Shown: piece after piece, positions 10,761 to 21,101 of the stretch | Layout: each line of letters opens with the position of its first letter | Position numbering within the stretch: the first letter of the stretch is position 1 | From: Syngnathus acus | Lineage: Eukaryota; Chordata; Actinopteri; Syngnathiformes; Syngnathidae | Assembly (NCBI RefSeq): GCF_901709675.1 | Contig: NC_051088.1 | Coordinates: 434,001 to 498,000 of the forward strand | Direction of reading: 5' to 3' | DNA: 64,000 nt | The notes under the pieces: generated by a model | What the model was told of the DNA's origin: nothing | The model's database searches: none | What the model saw: the letters and a program-made list of their open reading frames with translations, nothing else | Translations under genes and position numbers: made by a program

Positions 10761-13571
10761 GAAAGATAAGATAAGATAAAATAAGATAATCCTTTATTAT
10801 TCCCTCAATGGGGAAACTCCTATGTTAGCAGCAGTACACTTAACATATACACACACACACGCATGCGGGGAAGGGGGTAAAAGATTTAAAAAAGTAGAAG
10901 GTATATATAATCAAAAAATATGGACAGTATATACAAAATACACAATACACAATATACAGTGGAGATAAAAAAAATATTAGATAAAAAAATAGTGCAAAGG
11001 AAGAAAAAAAAACTGTGCAAAAAAAGCAGGTAAAAAGAGTGTGAGGTAGACAGATATTGCACATAGTATGATTGCACATATGGTTATTGCACGTTATTGC
11101 ATGTTATTTTGTCCGTTAGCTACAGTCTGGTTGTACAGTCTGATGGCAGCAGGGAGGAAGGACCTGCGATGCCTCTTGGTGGTGCATCGTGGGTGACGAA
11201 GCCGGTCACTGATGGAACTCTCCAGGGCTCTGACAGTCTCATGAAGGGGGTGGAAGACATTGTCCATGATGGAGGACAGCTTAGCCACCATCCTCCTCTC
11301 CCCCACCACCTCCACCCGGTCCAGACTGCAGCCCAGGACAGAGCCGGCTTTCTTCACCACCTTGTCCAGCCTCTTCCTCTCCGCTGCAGTGATGCCGCTG
11401 CTCCAGCAGACCACCCCATAAAAAATGGCGGACGCCACCACAGAGTCGTAGAAGGTCCTCAGGAGGCCGTCCCTCACTCCGAAGGACCTCAGTCTGCGCA
11501 GCAGGTGGAGTCTGCTTTGGCCCTTCTTGTATAGGGCCTGAGTGTTAACAGTCCAGTCCAGTTTATTGTTCAGGTGAACACCCAGGAACTTGTAAGAGTC
11601 CACAATCTCTATGTCCGTTCCCTGGATTTTCACCGGCGAGGGGGGGACTTTGCGCCGGCGGAAGTCCACCACCAGCTCCTTTGTTTTTCCAGAATTAATC
11701 TGGAGGCGGTTCCGCCGGCACCAGTCCACGAATCTGTGATTCAGTTCTCGGTACTCCGTCTCGTCTCCGTTGTTAATGAGACCGACGATGGCGGAGTCGT
11801 CCGAGAACTTCTGGAGGTGGCAGGTTGATGTGTGGTGGGTGAAGTCAGCTGTGTAGATGGTGAAGAGGAGGGGGGCCAGGACGGTCCCCTGTGGAGCTCC
11901 TGTGCTGCAGACCACCGTGTCAGACACACGGCCTCCTGTCCTCACAAACTGCGGTCTGTTTGTGAGGAAGTCCAGGACCCATGATGTCTCCATGAGGGCT
12001 GGGTGGGTGGGGGGAGGAGTGGATGGTTGTTCAAACCGGTTGAAGAACCGGTTCAGGTCATTCACCCACTCCTGATCCCTGTCCAGCGCAGGTCTGGAGT
12101 TGCTACGTCCTGAGATGGTGTTCAGGCTCCTCCAGACCCCGCTGACGTCGTCCCGCTGCAGTTGGTCTTCCATCCTCCTCCTGTAGTTGCTCTTCCCCTC
12201 CCTGATCTTCTTCTTCAGGTCCCTCTGCACCGTCTTCAGCAGGTCCCTGTCTCCTGATTTAAAGACCCTCCTTTTTTCCCTGAGCAGGTCTTTAATCTCA
12301 GGGGTGATCCAAGGTTTGCTGTTTGCAAAAACCCTGACTGTTTTGGTGGGTATGGTGGAGTCTACACAAAAGTTAATGTAGTCTGTGACACAGCTGGTGA
12401 GACCGTCGATGTCGTCCCCGTAGTCCTCACAGAACACCGTGGTCTCAAAACAGTCCTGAAGAGTCTCCAGAGATTCTTCAGACCAGATCTGTCTGGTGTG
12501 GGTGACTGCTGGTTGCCTGTGCACCAGAGGCTGATACAGGGGGAGAAGGTAGATCAGATCGTGATCAGATCTTCCAAGGGGGGGGAGGGGGGATGATGTA
12601 TATGCCTCCTTAAGGTTGGCATAAAAAAGGTCCAGTGTTTTATTTCCTCTGGTGCTGCAGGTGACATATTGGCTTAAAGTTGGAAGTGTGGATGAAGGAG
12701 AGGCATGATTGAAGTCCCCGGTAATAAGGAGGAGGGCATGTGGATGCTGTGTTTGCAGCCTGCTTACATTGCTGTGCAGGACATCGCGGGCTGCGTCGGC
12801 ATTAGCATTAGGAGGAACGTACGCAGTTATCGCGATAACGTGCGAGAGTTCCCGCGGCAGGTAGTGTGGCCTCATGCTAACGGCTAGCAGCTCAATGTTC
12901 GCGCTGCAGAGTTGCTCTTTGATAGTGATGTGCCCAGGGTTACACCATCTATCGTTCACAAACACAGCAAGCCCCCCTCCTTTCCTCTTACCGCTCTCTC
13001 GTGTCCTGTCTGCCCTTATCAGGTTAAACCCGTCCAGAGCGACGGCAGAGTCCGGTGTTTGCTCCGTTAGCCAGGTCTCCGTGAACAGCAGCATGCTACA
13101 TTCCCGGTATTCCCGTTGGTGCCGTGCCAGCGCCGTTAGCTCATCCATCTTATTACAGATGGATCTCACATTCCCTGATGATGGTGGGGAGTGTGGGCTT
13201 GAAGCGGCGTTTCTTTTTCCGGCACATAACACCCGAGCGTTGTCCTCTTTTCCTCCTCTTCAGCTCGGGGGAAACATCGGGCTTGTAGCCGGTTAGCTTC
13301 CCTTGGCTACAGAGGGCTAACAGCTGACCACGGGTGTAAACAATGGAGCGTTTACTCCCTGCTTCGGTGGTTGCTTGGGTGATGAACCAGGTGAAAAATA
13401 GGAAAAAAAAGGGCCAGCCTCACTGTTTTTGCAAACATGTTTCTGCCCGGTAAAAAAAAAAACACAGGACTGCGAAAAAAGAAAAAATAGTCCAAAAAAA
13501 CCATATAAAACGAGACAATATACAGACGAGTCGACGGAGCTGCTGCAAACGTGTCGCCACTACCGCGGCGC
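10760..13571 (-). mobile_element. L2/CR1-like LINE with internal deletion
   Basis: A minus-strand LINE inserted in Tc1 element A. Its 3' end carries a (GATAA)n tail at about 10765-10800, and its 5' end is near GCGGCGCCATCTT at about 13563. Tc1 sequence resumes at AAGAGCTGAAGACTGCTGTT, so a short AAGA-type duplication is possible but not clear-cut. The element is about 2.8 kb and lacks part of its reverse transcriptase. Confidence 0.88.
11094..13232 (-). pseudogene. LINE ORF with in-frame deletion in the reverse transcriptase
   Basis: A 712-codon open frame on the minus strand. The N-terminal part is an intact-looking APE endonuclease: NVRSICNKMDELTALARHQR, FTETWL, SGKRKGGGLAVFVNDRWC, ITGDFNHAS and GRSDHDLIYL. 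After NRFFNRFEQP and a Pro/Thr-rich stretch it jumps at ALMETSWVLDFLTNRPQF into the middle of the reverse transcriptase, then has CSTGAPQGTVLAPLLF (motif B) and FSDDSAIVGLI (motif C). The fingers and motif A (normally FLDFSSAFNT) are missing, although the frame stays open. Compared with the 1001-residue relative at 2466-5471, about 200 residues of that region are gone. It should not be able to polymerise. Confidence 0.88.
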
Positions 13572-13766
13572 CATCTTCAAGCCATAAGAGCTGAAGACTG
13601 CTGTTCACAAACGCTCTCCATCCAACCTCACTGAGCTCGAGCTGTTTTGCAAGGGAGAATGGGCAAGAATTCCAGTCTCTCGATGTGCAAAACTGATAGA
13701 GACATACCCCAAGTGACTTGCAGCTGTAATTGCAGCAAAAAGTGGCGCTACAAAGTATTAGCGCAA
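13572..13766 (+). pseudogene. Tc1-like transposase, 3' remnant
   Basis: The plus-strand sequence after the LINE encodes the usual C-terminal end of Tc1 transposases (AVHKRSPSNLTELELFCKGE-like), ending in a tract that would read AAVIAAKSGATKY. It is the other half of the gene broken at 10760. An in-frame stop (TGA) precedes the final tract, so this remnant is decayed in its own right. Confidence 0.75.
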
Positions 13767-13981
13767 GGGGGCCGAATAATATTGCACGCCCCACTTTTCA
13801 GTTTTTTATTTGTTAAAAAAGTTTAAATTATCCAATAAATTTTGTTCCATTTCACGATTGTGTCCCACTTGTTGTTGATTCTTGACAAAAAAATTAAACT
13901 TTTATATCTTTATGTTTGAAGCCTGAAATGTCGCGAAATGTTGAAAGGTTCAAGAGGGCCGAATACTTTCGCAAGGCACTG

Positions 13982-14011
13982 TATATATACACACACATAT
14001 ATATATATTTT
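13982..14011. repeat. TA/CA microsatellite between two Tc1 elements
   Basis: A short (TA)/(CA) run. It stands where the outer left terminal repeat of Tc1 element B would be expected. Confidence 0.8.
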
Positions 14012-14230
14012 CTGTAATGCAATGTCATACATTCTGGAATCATTGCTAATCAACTGAAATATTGCAAGCTTTTTATTATTTTAATATTGCAGATTATGGC
14101 ATACAGCTTAAGAAAAGTCAAATTTCCTATCTCAAAATATTAGAATATCTCGAAAAAGTATACTACTAAGTAGGGTATTCAACTAATCACTTGAATCGTC
14201 TAATTAACTCGAAACACCTGCAAGGGTTTC

Positions 14231-15268
14231 TTGAGCCTTGAAAAACACTCAGCTTGGTTCAGTAAACTAAATCAAAGTATGGGGAAGACTGCTGATCTGA
14301 CTGCTGTCCAGAGGACCAACATTGACACCCTTCATCAGGAGGGTAAGACACAAAACGAAATTTCTCAAAGAGCAAGCTGTTCACAGAGTGCAGTTTCAAA
14401 GCACATTCACAAAAAGTCTGTTGGAAGGGGGAAATGTGGCAAGAAACACTGCACAACCAAGAGAGATGACCGCAGCCTTAACAGCATTGTGAAGAAGAGT
14501 CGCTTTCAGAATTTGGGGGAGCTTCAAACACAGTGGACTGAAGCTGGAGTCCAAGTATCAAAAGCCACTGTTCACAGACGTGTCTGGGAAATGGGCTACA
14601 ATAGCCGTATTCCCATGGTCAAGCCACTTCTGAACTCAAGACAACGGAAGAAGCGTCTGACTTGGGCTATGGAAAAGAAGCACTGGACAGTTGCAGAGTG
14701 GTCCAAAGTCCTCTTTTCAGACGAAAGCAAGTTTTTATTTCATCTGAAAGTCAAGCCGCCAGAAGCTGGAGAGGAGCAAATTCCAAGTTGCTTTAAATCC
14801 AGTGAGAAGTTCCCACAGTCAGCGATAGTTTGGGGAGCCATGTCAGCTGCTGGTGTTGGTCCACTGTGTTTCCAGTCCAGAGTAAATGCAGCTGTGTACC
14901 AAAAGATTTTGGAGCACTACATGCTTCCGTCTGCTGAAAAGCTCTATGGAGATGATGATTTCATTTTCCAGCATGATCTGGCACCTGCCCACAGTGCCAA
15001 AACCACCAGTAAATGGTGTACTGACCATGGCATTACTGTCCTCGATTGGCCTGCCAATTCCCCTGACCTTAAGCCCATAGAGAAGTTGTGGGGTATTGTG
15101 AAGAAAAAGCTGAAAGACACCAGACCCAACAATGCAAATGAGCTAAAGGCCGCTATTGAAGCATCCTGGGCATCCATAACACCTCAGCAATGCCACAGGC
15201 TGATTGCCTCCATGCCACGCCGCATTGATGCAGTAATCCGTGCAAAAGGATTCCGAACCAAGTACTGA
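14231..15268 (+). CDS. Tc1-like transposase, intact ORF
   Basis: A 345-codon ORF. The ATG at 14279 (MGKTADLTAVQRTN, residue 17) is the more usual family start and would give 329 residues. Residues about 20-130 form paired helix-turn-helix DNA-binding modules (LHQEGKTQNEISQRASCSQS; TVHRRVWEMGYNSR). The DDE nuclease follows: VLFSDESKF (first Asp), DFIFQHDLAPAHSA (second Asp), and WPANSPDLKPIEKLWG (third catalytic position, the Glu of PIE). It ends at AVIRAKGFRTKY, the normal family C-terminus. It would cut and paste elements with matching ends at TA sites. No frameshift or stop is seen, so the protein could be functional even though this copy has lost one end. No intron is present, as usual for the family. 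Confidence 0.93.
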   Translation: MSLEKHSAWFSKLNQSMGKTADLTAVQRTNIDTLHQEGKTQNEISQRASCSQSAVSKHIHKKSVGRGKCGKKHCTTKRDDRSLNSIVKKSRFQNLGELQTQWTEAGVQVSKATVHRRVWEMGYNSRIPMVKPLLNSRQRKKRLTWAMEKKHWTVAEWSKVLFSDESKFLFHLKVKPPEAGEEQIPSCFKSSEKFPQSAIVWGAMSAAGVGPLCFQSRVNAAVYQKILEHYMLPSAEKLYGDDDFIFQHDLAPAHSAKTTSKWCTDHGITVLDWPANSPDLKPIEKLWGIVKKKLKDTRPNNANELKAAIEASWASITPQQCHRLIASMPRRIDAVIRAKGFRTKY

Positions 15269-15430
15269 GTGCATTAATGGACATTTTCAAATGTTTGATT
15301 TTGTTTTGCTGTTATAAATCTTTTTTTGTTACTTGGTCTGAGGAAATATTCAAATTTTTTTAGATAGGATTTTTGAGTTTTCTTAAGCTGTATGCCATAA
15401 TCAGCAATATTAAAATAATAAAAGGCTTGC

Positions 15431-15809
15431 TGTCATGTCTCATCCCCAGTTTTGTGATGTGTATAGGTTGTCGTCGTTTCTGTGTCTGTGTGCTCGCCCC
15501 TCCCTTCCTGTGTGCCCTTGATTAGTGTAATCACACGCACCTGCCTCTCGTTACCTGTGTCGTATTTAAGTTCTGTTTGCGTGTCACTCGCCGTCGGAGC
15601 ATTGTATGAGATGTGGACAATGCATGTCTCACTGTCACGCGGTTTGTTTGGTTCCTGTCTTTTGTTTCACGTTTTGGCGATCAGTCCTATTGGTTTCGTT
15701 GTTTAGTCACGTCAGTTTGCCGGGTCTGTCTCTTGAGTTCCTGCAATAAACCCTGGTCCAAGCTGCATTTGGTCGTCCCTGCTCCATTCCTCCACCCCGA
15801 AGCCTGACA
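15431..15809 (+). repeat. 5' LTR
   Basis: It begins TGTCATGTCTCATCC and ends CGAAGCCTGACA, with the usual TG...CA borders. It contains GTCGTATTTAAG (TATA-like, about 15561-15572) and a CAATAAA signal at about 15744. Confidence 0.93.
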
Positions 15810-16214
15810 GAATGCTCCGACCATCACAGCGACCAGCGCTTGGACCTTCCGCCATCAGCTCCCGTCCGCGACGTCCGATCGACGTCCGTCGTCCGAGCAG
15901 GTTCCAGCGCCATGGGCTTCGCGGCCGCCATCAGAGTTCCTCCCGGTGCGACCGGCTCCGCTGTCGCGATCGGACTTCGCTGCCGCGACGCCGGATACGC
16001 GGCCGCCATCTAAGTGCCTCCCGACGTCATCAGACTCGCGGCCGCCATCGGAGTGCCTCCCGGCGTCATCAGACTCGCGGTCGCCAGATTCAAGCCAGCT
16101 GCGCCGGACCCGCGATCGTCCATGGCCCCACCCCTACTGCTGCAGCGCGTGGTGACTCTTGCCGCTGCGTACAGCTCCGCCTTCCAATTGCCGCTGATTG
16201 CGGTCCGGACTTCA

Positions 16215-16655
16215 GCCTGCCGCCGATTGCGGCTCTGACTTTCCGAGTTTCCGCCGAGCGCGGTTCTGTCCCTGAGTTGCCGCCGTTTGCGGTTCTGTTT
16301 CCCCAAGTTGCCGCCGATTGCGGTTCTGTTTCCCCGAGTTGCCGCCGATTGCGGTTCTGTTTCCCCGAGTTGCCGCCGATTGCGGTTCTGTTTCCCCGAG
16401 TTGCCGCCGATTGCGGTTCTGTTTCCCCGAGTTGCGGTTCTGTTTCCCCGAGTTGCCGCCGATTGCGGTTCTGTGCCCCAACTCGCCGCCCGAGTGCGGT
16501 TCTGTGCCCCAAGTCGCCGCCCGAGTGCGGTGCGATTCGGTTCCCCAAGTCGCCGCCCGAGTGCGGTGCGATTCGGTTCCCCAAGTCGCCGCCCGAGTGC
16601 GGTTCTGTGCCCCAAGTCGCCGCCCGAGTGCGGTTGTTTCCCCAGTCGCCGCCGT
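16215..16655 (+). repeat. GC-rich minisatellite inside the LTR element
   Basis: About 30-35-bp units built from GCCGCCGATTGCGGTTCTGT plus TTCCCCGAGTT, changing to a GCCGCCCGAGTGCGGTTCTG variant from about 16485. Long ORFs cross it on both strands because the unit lacks stop codons. I treat them as spurious. Confidence 0.9.
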
Positions 16656-16785
16656 GCGCGGGTCAAGCTGTTCCGAAAACAATTAGGGTTGTCTGGACTA
16701 GTGCGCTGACCCCCCGCCCCCCCGCGTGCCGCCGTGGGGGGTTGGGTTTTTGGGACGTCGGAGGCCGTCCCTTGTGGGGGGGTTC

Positions 16786-17164
16786 TGTCATGTCTCATCC
16801 CCAGTTTTGTGATGTGTATAGGTTGTCGTCGTTTCTATGTCTGTGTGCTCGCCCCTCCCTTCCTGTGTGCCCTTGATTAGTGTAATCACACGCACCTGCC
16901 TCTCGTTACCTGTGTCGTATTTAAGTTCTGTTTGCGTGTCACTCGCCGTCGGAGCATTGTATGAGATGTGGACAATGCATGTCTCACTGTCACGCGGTTT
17001 GTTTGGTTCCTGTCTTTTGTTTCACGTTTTGGCGATCAGTCCTATTGGTTTCGTTGTTTAGTCACGTCAGTTTGCCGGGTCTGTCTCTTGAGTTCCTGCA
17101 ATAAACCCTGGTCCAAGCTGCATTTGGTCGTCCTTGCTCCATTCCTCCACCCCGAAGCCTGACA
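16786..17164 (+). repeat. 3' LTR
   Basis: It has the same length and borders as 15431-15809, with two differences seen by eye. Confidence 0.93.
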
Positions 17165-17284
17165 CTTGCAACATTTCAGTTGATTTGTAATGAATCCAGA
17201 ATGTATGACATTTTTGTTTTTTTAATTGCATTACAGAAAATTAAGAACTTTATCACAATATTCTAATTTTCTGAGACAGTCCTG

Positions 17285-17520
17285 TATGTATATACATGTG
17301 TATATATATGTATGTACTTATGTACATATCTATATATATATGTATGTATATATATATATATATTATATATCACGCTTTCTCTGTCTCTCTCTCTCTATAT
17401 ATGTCACCAAGAGAAGATTTGAAATACACATTTCTATTGGTTAAGTGGGCTTCATAAATGAAAGGTCAGGTGCATTATTAAAAAATGCAAATCAAAAACA
17501 GTTAAATAAAATATAAAGCT
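17285..17520. repeat. (TA/GTAT) microsatellite and simple AT-rich DNA
   Basis: TATGTA/TATA/CTCT runs occupy 17285-17402. The remainder is AT-rich without recognisable features. Confidence 0.8.
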
Positions 17521-17528
17521 GACTCAAT

Positions 17529-17640
17529 ACAGTGGTACCTCTACTTATGAACTCAATTGGTTCCGCAATCAGGTTTGTGTAGAACCTTTTGTAAGTAGAA
17601 CAATTGTTTCCCATAGGAATCAATGTAAAAGCAAATATGT
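17529..17640. mobile_element. Small DNA-transposon remnant
   Basis: It starts ACAGTGGTACCTCTACTTAT and contains AATTGGTTCCGCAATCAGGT, wording typical of a widespread short vertebrate DNA-element end. No matching right end is found before the next repeat. Confidence 0.45.
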
Positions 17641-17667
17641 GCCGGATGATCCCAAAAGTCACACCTT

Positions 17668-17963
17668 TTCAAAGTCAAAGTCAGCTTTATGTCAATCTCT
17701 TCATGCCAAGACACACAAAGAAATTGAAATTACGTTTCCCCTATCCCACGGTGACGAGACACAGTACACGATAAACATACAAGTAAACAACGCAAAATAA
17801 AAACAAGAAGGCACAAACAATGAAGAATAAGAGTGATGAATAAATAATAAATAAACAAACACAGTAAATAAGAGGAGCAATACAGAGCAAGAGTGCCCAG
17901 CAGACAGTCAGAACAAAGCGCAAAAGTACAGGACGCCACGCAGAAGGGGGGAGAGAGTTCAGG
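17668..17963 (-). mobile_element. LINE 3'-region fragment (L2/CR1-like), copy 1, cut by the gap
   Basis: It reads, antisense, as the 3' end of a LINE: GTCAAAGTCAGCTTTATGTC and ATCCCACGGTGACGAGACAC. Copies at 49519-49813 and 50566-51290 match closely. In the last copy this 3' region is followed by coding sequence, which fixes the orientation. It runs into the N block. Confidence 0.8.
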
Positions 17964-18163
17964 NNNNNNNNNNNNNNNNNNNNNNNNNNNNNNNNNNNNN
18001 NNNNNNNNNNNNNNNNNNNNNNNNNNNNNNNNNNNNNNNNNNNNNNNNNNNNNNNNNNNNNNNNNNNNNNNNNNNNNNNNNNNNNNNNNNNNNNNNNNNN
18101 NNNNNNNNNNNNNNNNNNNNNNNNNNNNNNNNNNNNNNNNNNNNNNNNNNNNNNNNNNNNNNN
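17964..18163. other. Assembly gap of exactly 200 N
   Basis: Two hundred consecutive N. The sequence on the left (LINE 3' region) and on the right (middle of a different LINE reverse transcriptase) do not belong to the same element, so nothing in the sequence confirms that the join or its order is right. Confidence 0.99.
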
Positions 18164-19633
18164 GGGTTGATGGACTATCTAGCAAAATGGTAAAAGCCAT
18201 TGCGCATTATTGTAGAGCCTTTGGCCCATTGTATTAATCTTTCCCTGCTTACTGGGACTGTACCCAAAAAGTTAAAAATATCCAAGGTCATCCCAATTTT
18301 TAAAACAGGAGATAAAAATGACCTGAGCAACTACCGACCGATTTCTATTTTATCAGTTTTTTCTAAAGTGATGGGGAAGGTTGTGTATAATAGACTAAGT
18401 GGGTACCTAGACATGCTGAATATTCTTGTTCCTTCCCAGTATGGTTTCAGAAAAAAGAGTACGACATCTATGGCAATGATTGATCTTATCGAAAAAATTA
18501 ATGACTGCTTTGAGGAGGGGAAATGTGGTATTGATATTTTCTTGGACTCATCAAAGGCTTTTGATACCATTAATTTTGATATTTACTACAAATTACAACA
18601 TTATGGTATAAGAGGTATTGCATTGGATTGGTTCAGAAGTTACTTGGACAACAGAGAACAATATGTTAATGTCATGTACAATAACTCTTCTTGCAAGCCT
18701 ACAGCCTGTGGTGTCCCCCAGGGATCCATTTTGGGGCCAATCTTATTTATTTTATACATAAATGATTTTGTAAATTCCTCCACAATCTTTCACAAAATTA
18801 TCTTTGCTGACGATACTAACTTATTTGCATCACACAAAAGTCTTGAAATTTTGCAAGATTCTGGAAATACAGAACTAACTAAAGTGGCTAATTGGTTCAA
18901 ATGCAATAAATTGTCTTTAAATACTAGTAAAACTTATTACATGATTTTTAATTTAAATAAACATTTTAAAAACATAAATCACTGCCAAATTGTCATTAAT
19001 GGGGAAGAAATTAAAGGAGTCAATGCTACAAAATTCCTGGGGGTCTTCATAGATGACTCGCTCAATTTTAAATGTCACATAGATCACCTTGTATCCAAAT
19101 TATCAAAATATGTGGATTTATTTTACAAAGTCAGACATTTCCTTCCTCAGTCAATACTCCTGATTTTATATAAAACTCTATTTGAACCTCACCTCAACTA
19201 TTGCAATGTTATATGGGGCAACACCTTCTCTAGTCACCTTAAAAAACTTCACTCTCTACAAAAGAAAGTCATTAGGGCTCTGTCTTGGTCTGAGTTTAAT
19301 TCTCTATCCCTCCCTCTCTTCCACCATTTTGAGTTATTAAGACTACCTGAGCTGATTGAATTTCAGAATACATGTGTCATGTTTCAGGTTGTGAACAAGA
19401 GAAACCACATACTGTGCAGTCTTATCCCCATCACTAGACTCCAGCATTCCCATCAGACGCGAGGTAAAACACAGATCCTAGGAAAATACTGCAGATGTGT
19501 GCGCACCAGTATGAGTGTGGCAAGTAGAGGACCTCAGATTTGGAACAGTATGGATGAAGTCCTAAAGGTCATTCCGTCTATCTCCAATTTTAAAAAACAT
19601 CTTTTTAGCCATCTTTTACAAATCTATATTTAA
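18164..19633 (+). pseudogene. LINE reverse transcriptase, 5'-truncated with a frameshift
   Basis: Coding enters from the gap as [12 protein letters not shown], then a one-base shift near 18200 moves to the main frame ([20 protein letters not shown] onward). The reverse transcriptase motifs follow: [12 protein letters not shown], a motif A variant [10 protein letters not shown] (a Ser where LDLSKAFDT is usual), [13 protein letters not shown] and FADDTNLFA, then the C-terminal arm [13 protein letters not shown] to [11 protein letters not shown]. The remaining frame is 477 codons. One shift and an unseen N-terminus make it non-functional as read; the shift could also be a sequencing error beside the gap. 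Confidence 0.85.
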
Positions 19634-19639
19634 ATTCGT

Positions 19640-20152
19640 GGTGAAGAGAGCTGAGCCAAAAGGCAAAGCTCTCGATTTACCGGTCAATCTATGCTCCTAC
19701 CCTCACCTATGGTCACGAGCTATGGGTCGTGACCGAAAGAACGAGATCCAGGATACAAGCGGCCAAAATGAGTTTCCTCTGCAGGGTGTCCGGGCTCTCC
19801 CTTAGAGATAAGGCGAGAAGCTCGGTCATCCGGGAGAGACTCAGAGTAGAGCCGCTGCTCCTCCACGTTGAGAGGAGCCAGATGAGGTGGCTCGGGCATC
19901 TCATCAGGATGCCTCCTGGACGCCTCCCTGGAGAGGTGTTCCGGGCATGTCCTACCGGTAGGAGACCCCGGGGACGACCCAGGATGCGCTGGAGAGACTA
20001 TGTCTCTCAGCTGGCCTGGGAACGCCTTGGGATCCCCCGGGATGAGCTGGATGAAGTGGAGAGGGAAGTCTGGGAGTCCCTCCTAAAGCTGCTGCCCCCG
20101 CGACCCGACCCCGGATAAGCGGAAGAAGATGGATGGATGGATGGATGGATGG
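19640..20152 (+). mobile_element. RTE-like LINE, 5'-truncated insertion
   Basis: It encodes the C-terminal tail of an RTE-clade polyprotein (VTERTRSRIQAAKMSFLCRV; MRWLGHLIRMPPGRL; GRPRMRWRDYVSQL) up to PPRPDPG-stop at about 20118, followed by the (GATG)n tail. A 14-bp target duplication, ATATTTAAATTCGT, stands at 19626-19639 and 20153-20166. This is a textbook 5'-truncated target-primed insertion into the LINE 3' untranslated region. Confidence 0.92.
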
Positions 20153-20390
20153 ATATTTAAATTCGTATTTCCATAGTTAGCTGGGTTGAGAGTGTGTATG
20201 TGTGTATGATGAGTGTCTGTCTGTGCGTTCGTCCGTCTGTCTGTCTGGGCCCCTTATATAAGCTTATACTTAGCTTCACTCGGGGACCCTTTTCTTCATG
20301 CTAATAAAATGTCATGATTTATGTACATGTAATAATGATCAATGATGTGGTGAAGAAATAAAAGTGAATCAAAATGGCTAAAAAAGATGC

Positions 20391-20735
20391 TTTCTAGGGT
20401 GAGAAGCTCGGTCCTCTGTGAGAGACTCGGATTGACTGCTTCAAGTTTAGAGGAGCCAGATGAGGTGGCTCGGGCATCTCATGAGGATGCTTCCTGGACA
20501 CCTCCTAGGGGACGTGTTCTGGGAATGTCACACTGGCAGGAAACCCTGGGTATGACCCAGGACATCTGAGAGACATAGTCTCTCCAGTGTGTGACATACT
20601 GAACGTCAAAGGATCCCCCGGAATGAGCCTGAAAAAGTGGCAGGGAAGAAGAAAGTCTGGGCTTCTAAAGCTGCTGCCCCCGTGACCCAACTCAGGATAA
20701 GTGGCAGAAGATGAATGGATGCATGAAAATGATTT
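20391..20735 (+). mobile_element. RTE-like LINE 3' fragment, decayed
   Basis: The same region as 19790-20150 (GTGAGAAGCTCGGTC, AGGTGGCTCGGGCATCTCAT, AAGCTGCTGCCCCCGTGACC) with many substitutions and frame breaks, ending in a weak ATGAATGGATGCATG tail. It is an older copy. Confidence 0.85.
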
Positions 20736-20973
20736 GTAGGTGATCGGCTGTTATACTACATACCACCAAGTTTTCATAGATTGAGGTGAAAGGTAGAAGG
20801 CCGCTTTAGGGGCGTGCCCTGTTGTGTGTGAAAGTTTCATGAGTTTTTTTGCATGTTTAGAGCTTCAAACAAAGCATTGTTTTCTTGGGGAACGCTGCAT
20901 TGCCACAGCAATCGTGTTTCGTGTTTTAAGCATCATGAAGGCTTAAACACTCTTCAAGTAAATATTAACTAGT
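20736..20973. other. No feature recognised
   Basis: Anonymous DNA without a gene or shared repeat. Confidence 0.5.
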
Positions 20974-21101
20974 ACCGTATTTTCGGGATCATAAGGCGCT
21001 TTGGGTTAAAAGACACCTACTAAATTACGGGGACTATTTTGTATTTAATCCACACATAGGGCGCACTACATTACTGGGCGCATGCATGCCATGATTTACG
21101 G
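20974..21101. mobile_element. Mini DNA element with CCGTA ends, 128 bp
   Basis: It begins CCGTATTTTCGGGATCATAA and ends CCATGATTTACGG, with TA on both sides. ATAAGGCGC and AGGGCGCACT motifs sit inside. It is the shortest member of the end-style group in this window; the inverted repeat is imperfect. Confidence 0.6.

Larger units (their letters stand above)
9639..13981 (+). mobile_element. Tc1-like DNA transposon A, defective, split by a LINE
   Basis: The ends read CAGGTGCCTTGCGAAAGTAT (left) and its reverse complement (13960-13981), with TA on both sides as expected for Tc1/mariner. Long terminal inverted repeats (about 9639-9845 and 13775-13981) share GTGGGACACAATCGTGAA and AAAAGTGGGGCGTGCAATAT. 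A LINE (about 10760-13571) sits in the transposase gene. Without the LINE the element would be about 1.5 kb, the usual Tc1 size. Confidence 0.92.
15431..17164 (+). mobile_element. Small non-autonomous LTR retrotransposon, recent insertion
   Basis: Two 379-bp LTRs flank a 976-bp interior. CTTGC at 15426-15430 is repeated at 17165-17169, a 5-bp target duplication. The LTRs differ at only two positions that I can find (near 15481 and 15779 against 16838 and 17134), implying a recent insertion. No gag, protease, reverse transcriptase or integrase is encoded. A G-run precedes the 3' LTR as a possible polypurine tract; I could not identify a convincing tRNA primer site. An older relative lies on the minus strand at 23338-24425. 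Confidence 0.93.
14012..17284 (+). mobile_element. Tc1-like DNA transposon B, left end missing, interrupted by an LTR element
   Basis: The right end (17170-17284) is complete, closing ...TTTTCTGAGACAGTCCTG next to TA. The left side begins TTTTCTGTAATGCAATGTCA, which pairs with TTGCATTACAGAAAA of the right repeat, but the outer ~45 bp that should mirror 17240-17284 are absent. Between the transposase and the right end lies the LTR element at 15431-17164. The transposase gene is open, but the copy has only one complete end. Confidence 0.88.
18164..20360 (+). mobile_element. CR1/jockey-group LINE, 5' end lost in the gap
   Basis: A plus-strand non-LTR element running from the N gap to about 20360. 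It comprises most of the reverse transcriptase, a stop at 19632, an RTE insertion (19640-20152) and then its own 3' untranslated region. The copy at 24426-24504 plus 46359-47000 (minus strand) supplies the endonuclease part of what looks like the same family. Confidence 0.85.

Noticed and set aside
15812-16876. Overlapping Arg/Pro/Ala-rich ORFs on both strands inside the LTR element
   Set aside because: They come from a GC-rich minisatellite open in several frames and run into the LTR. The older copy does not keep a common frame.
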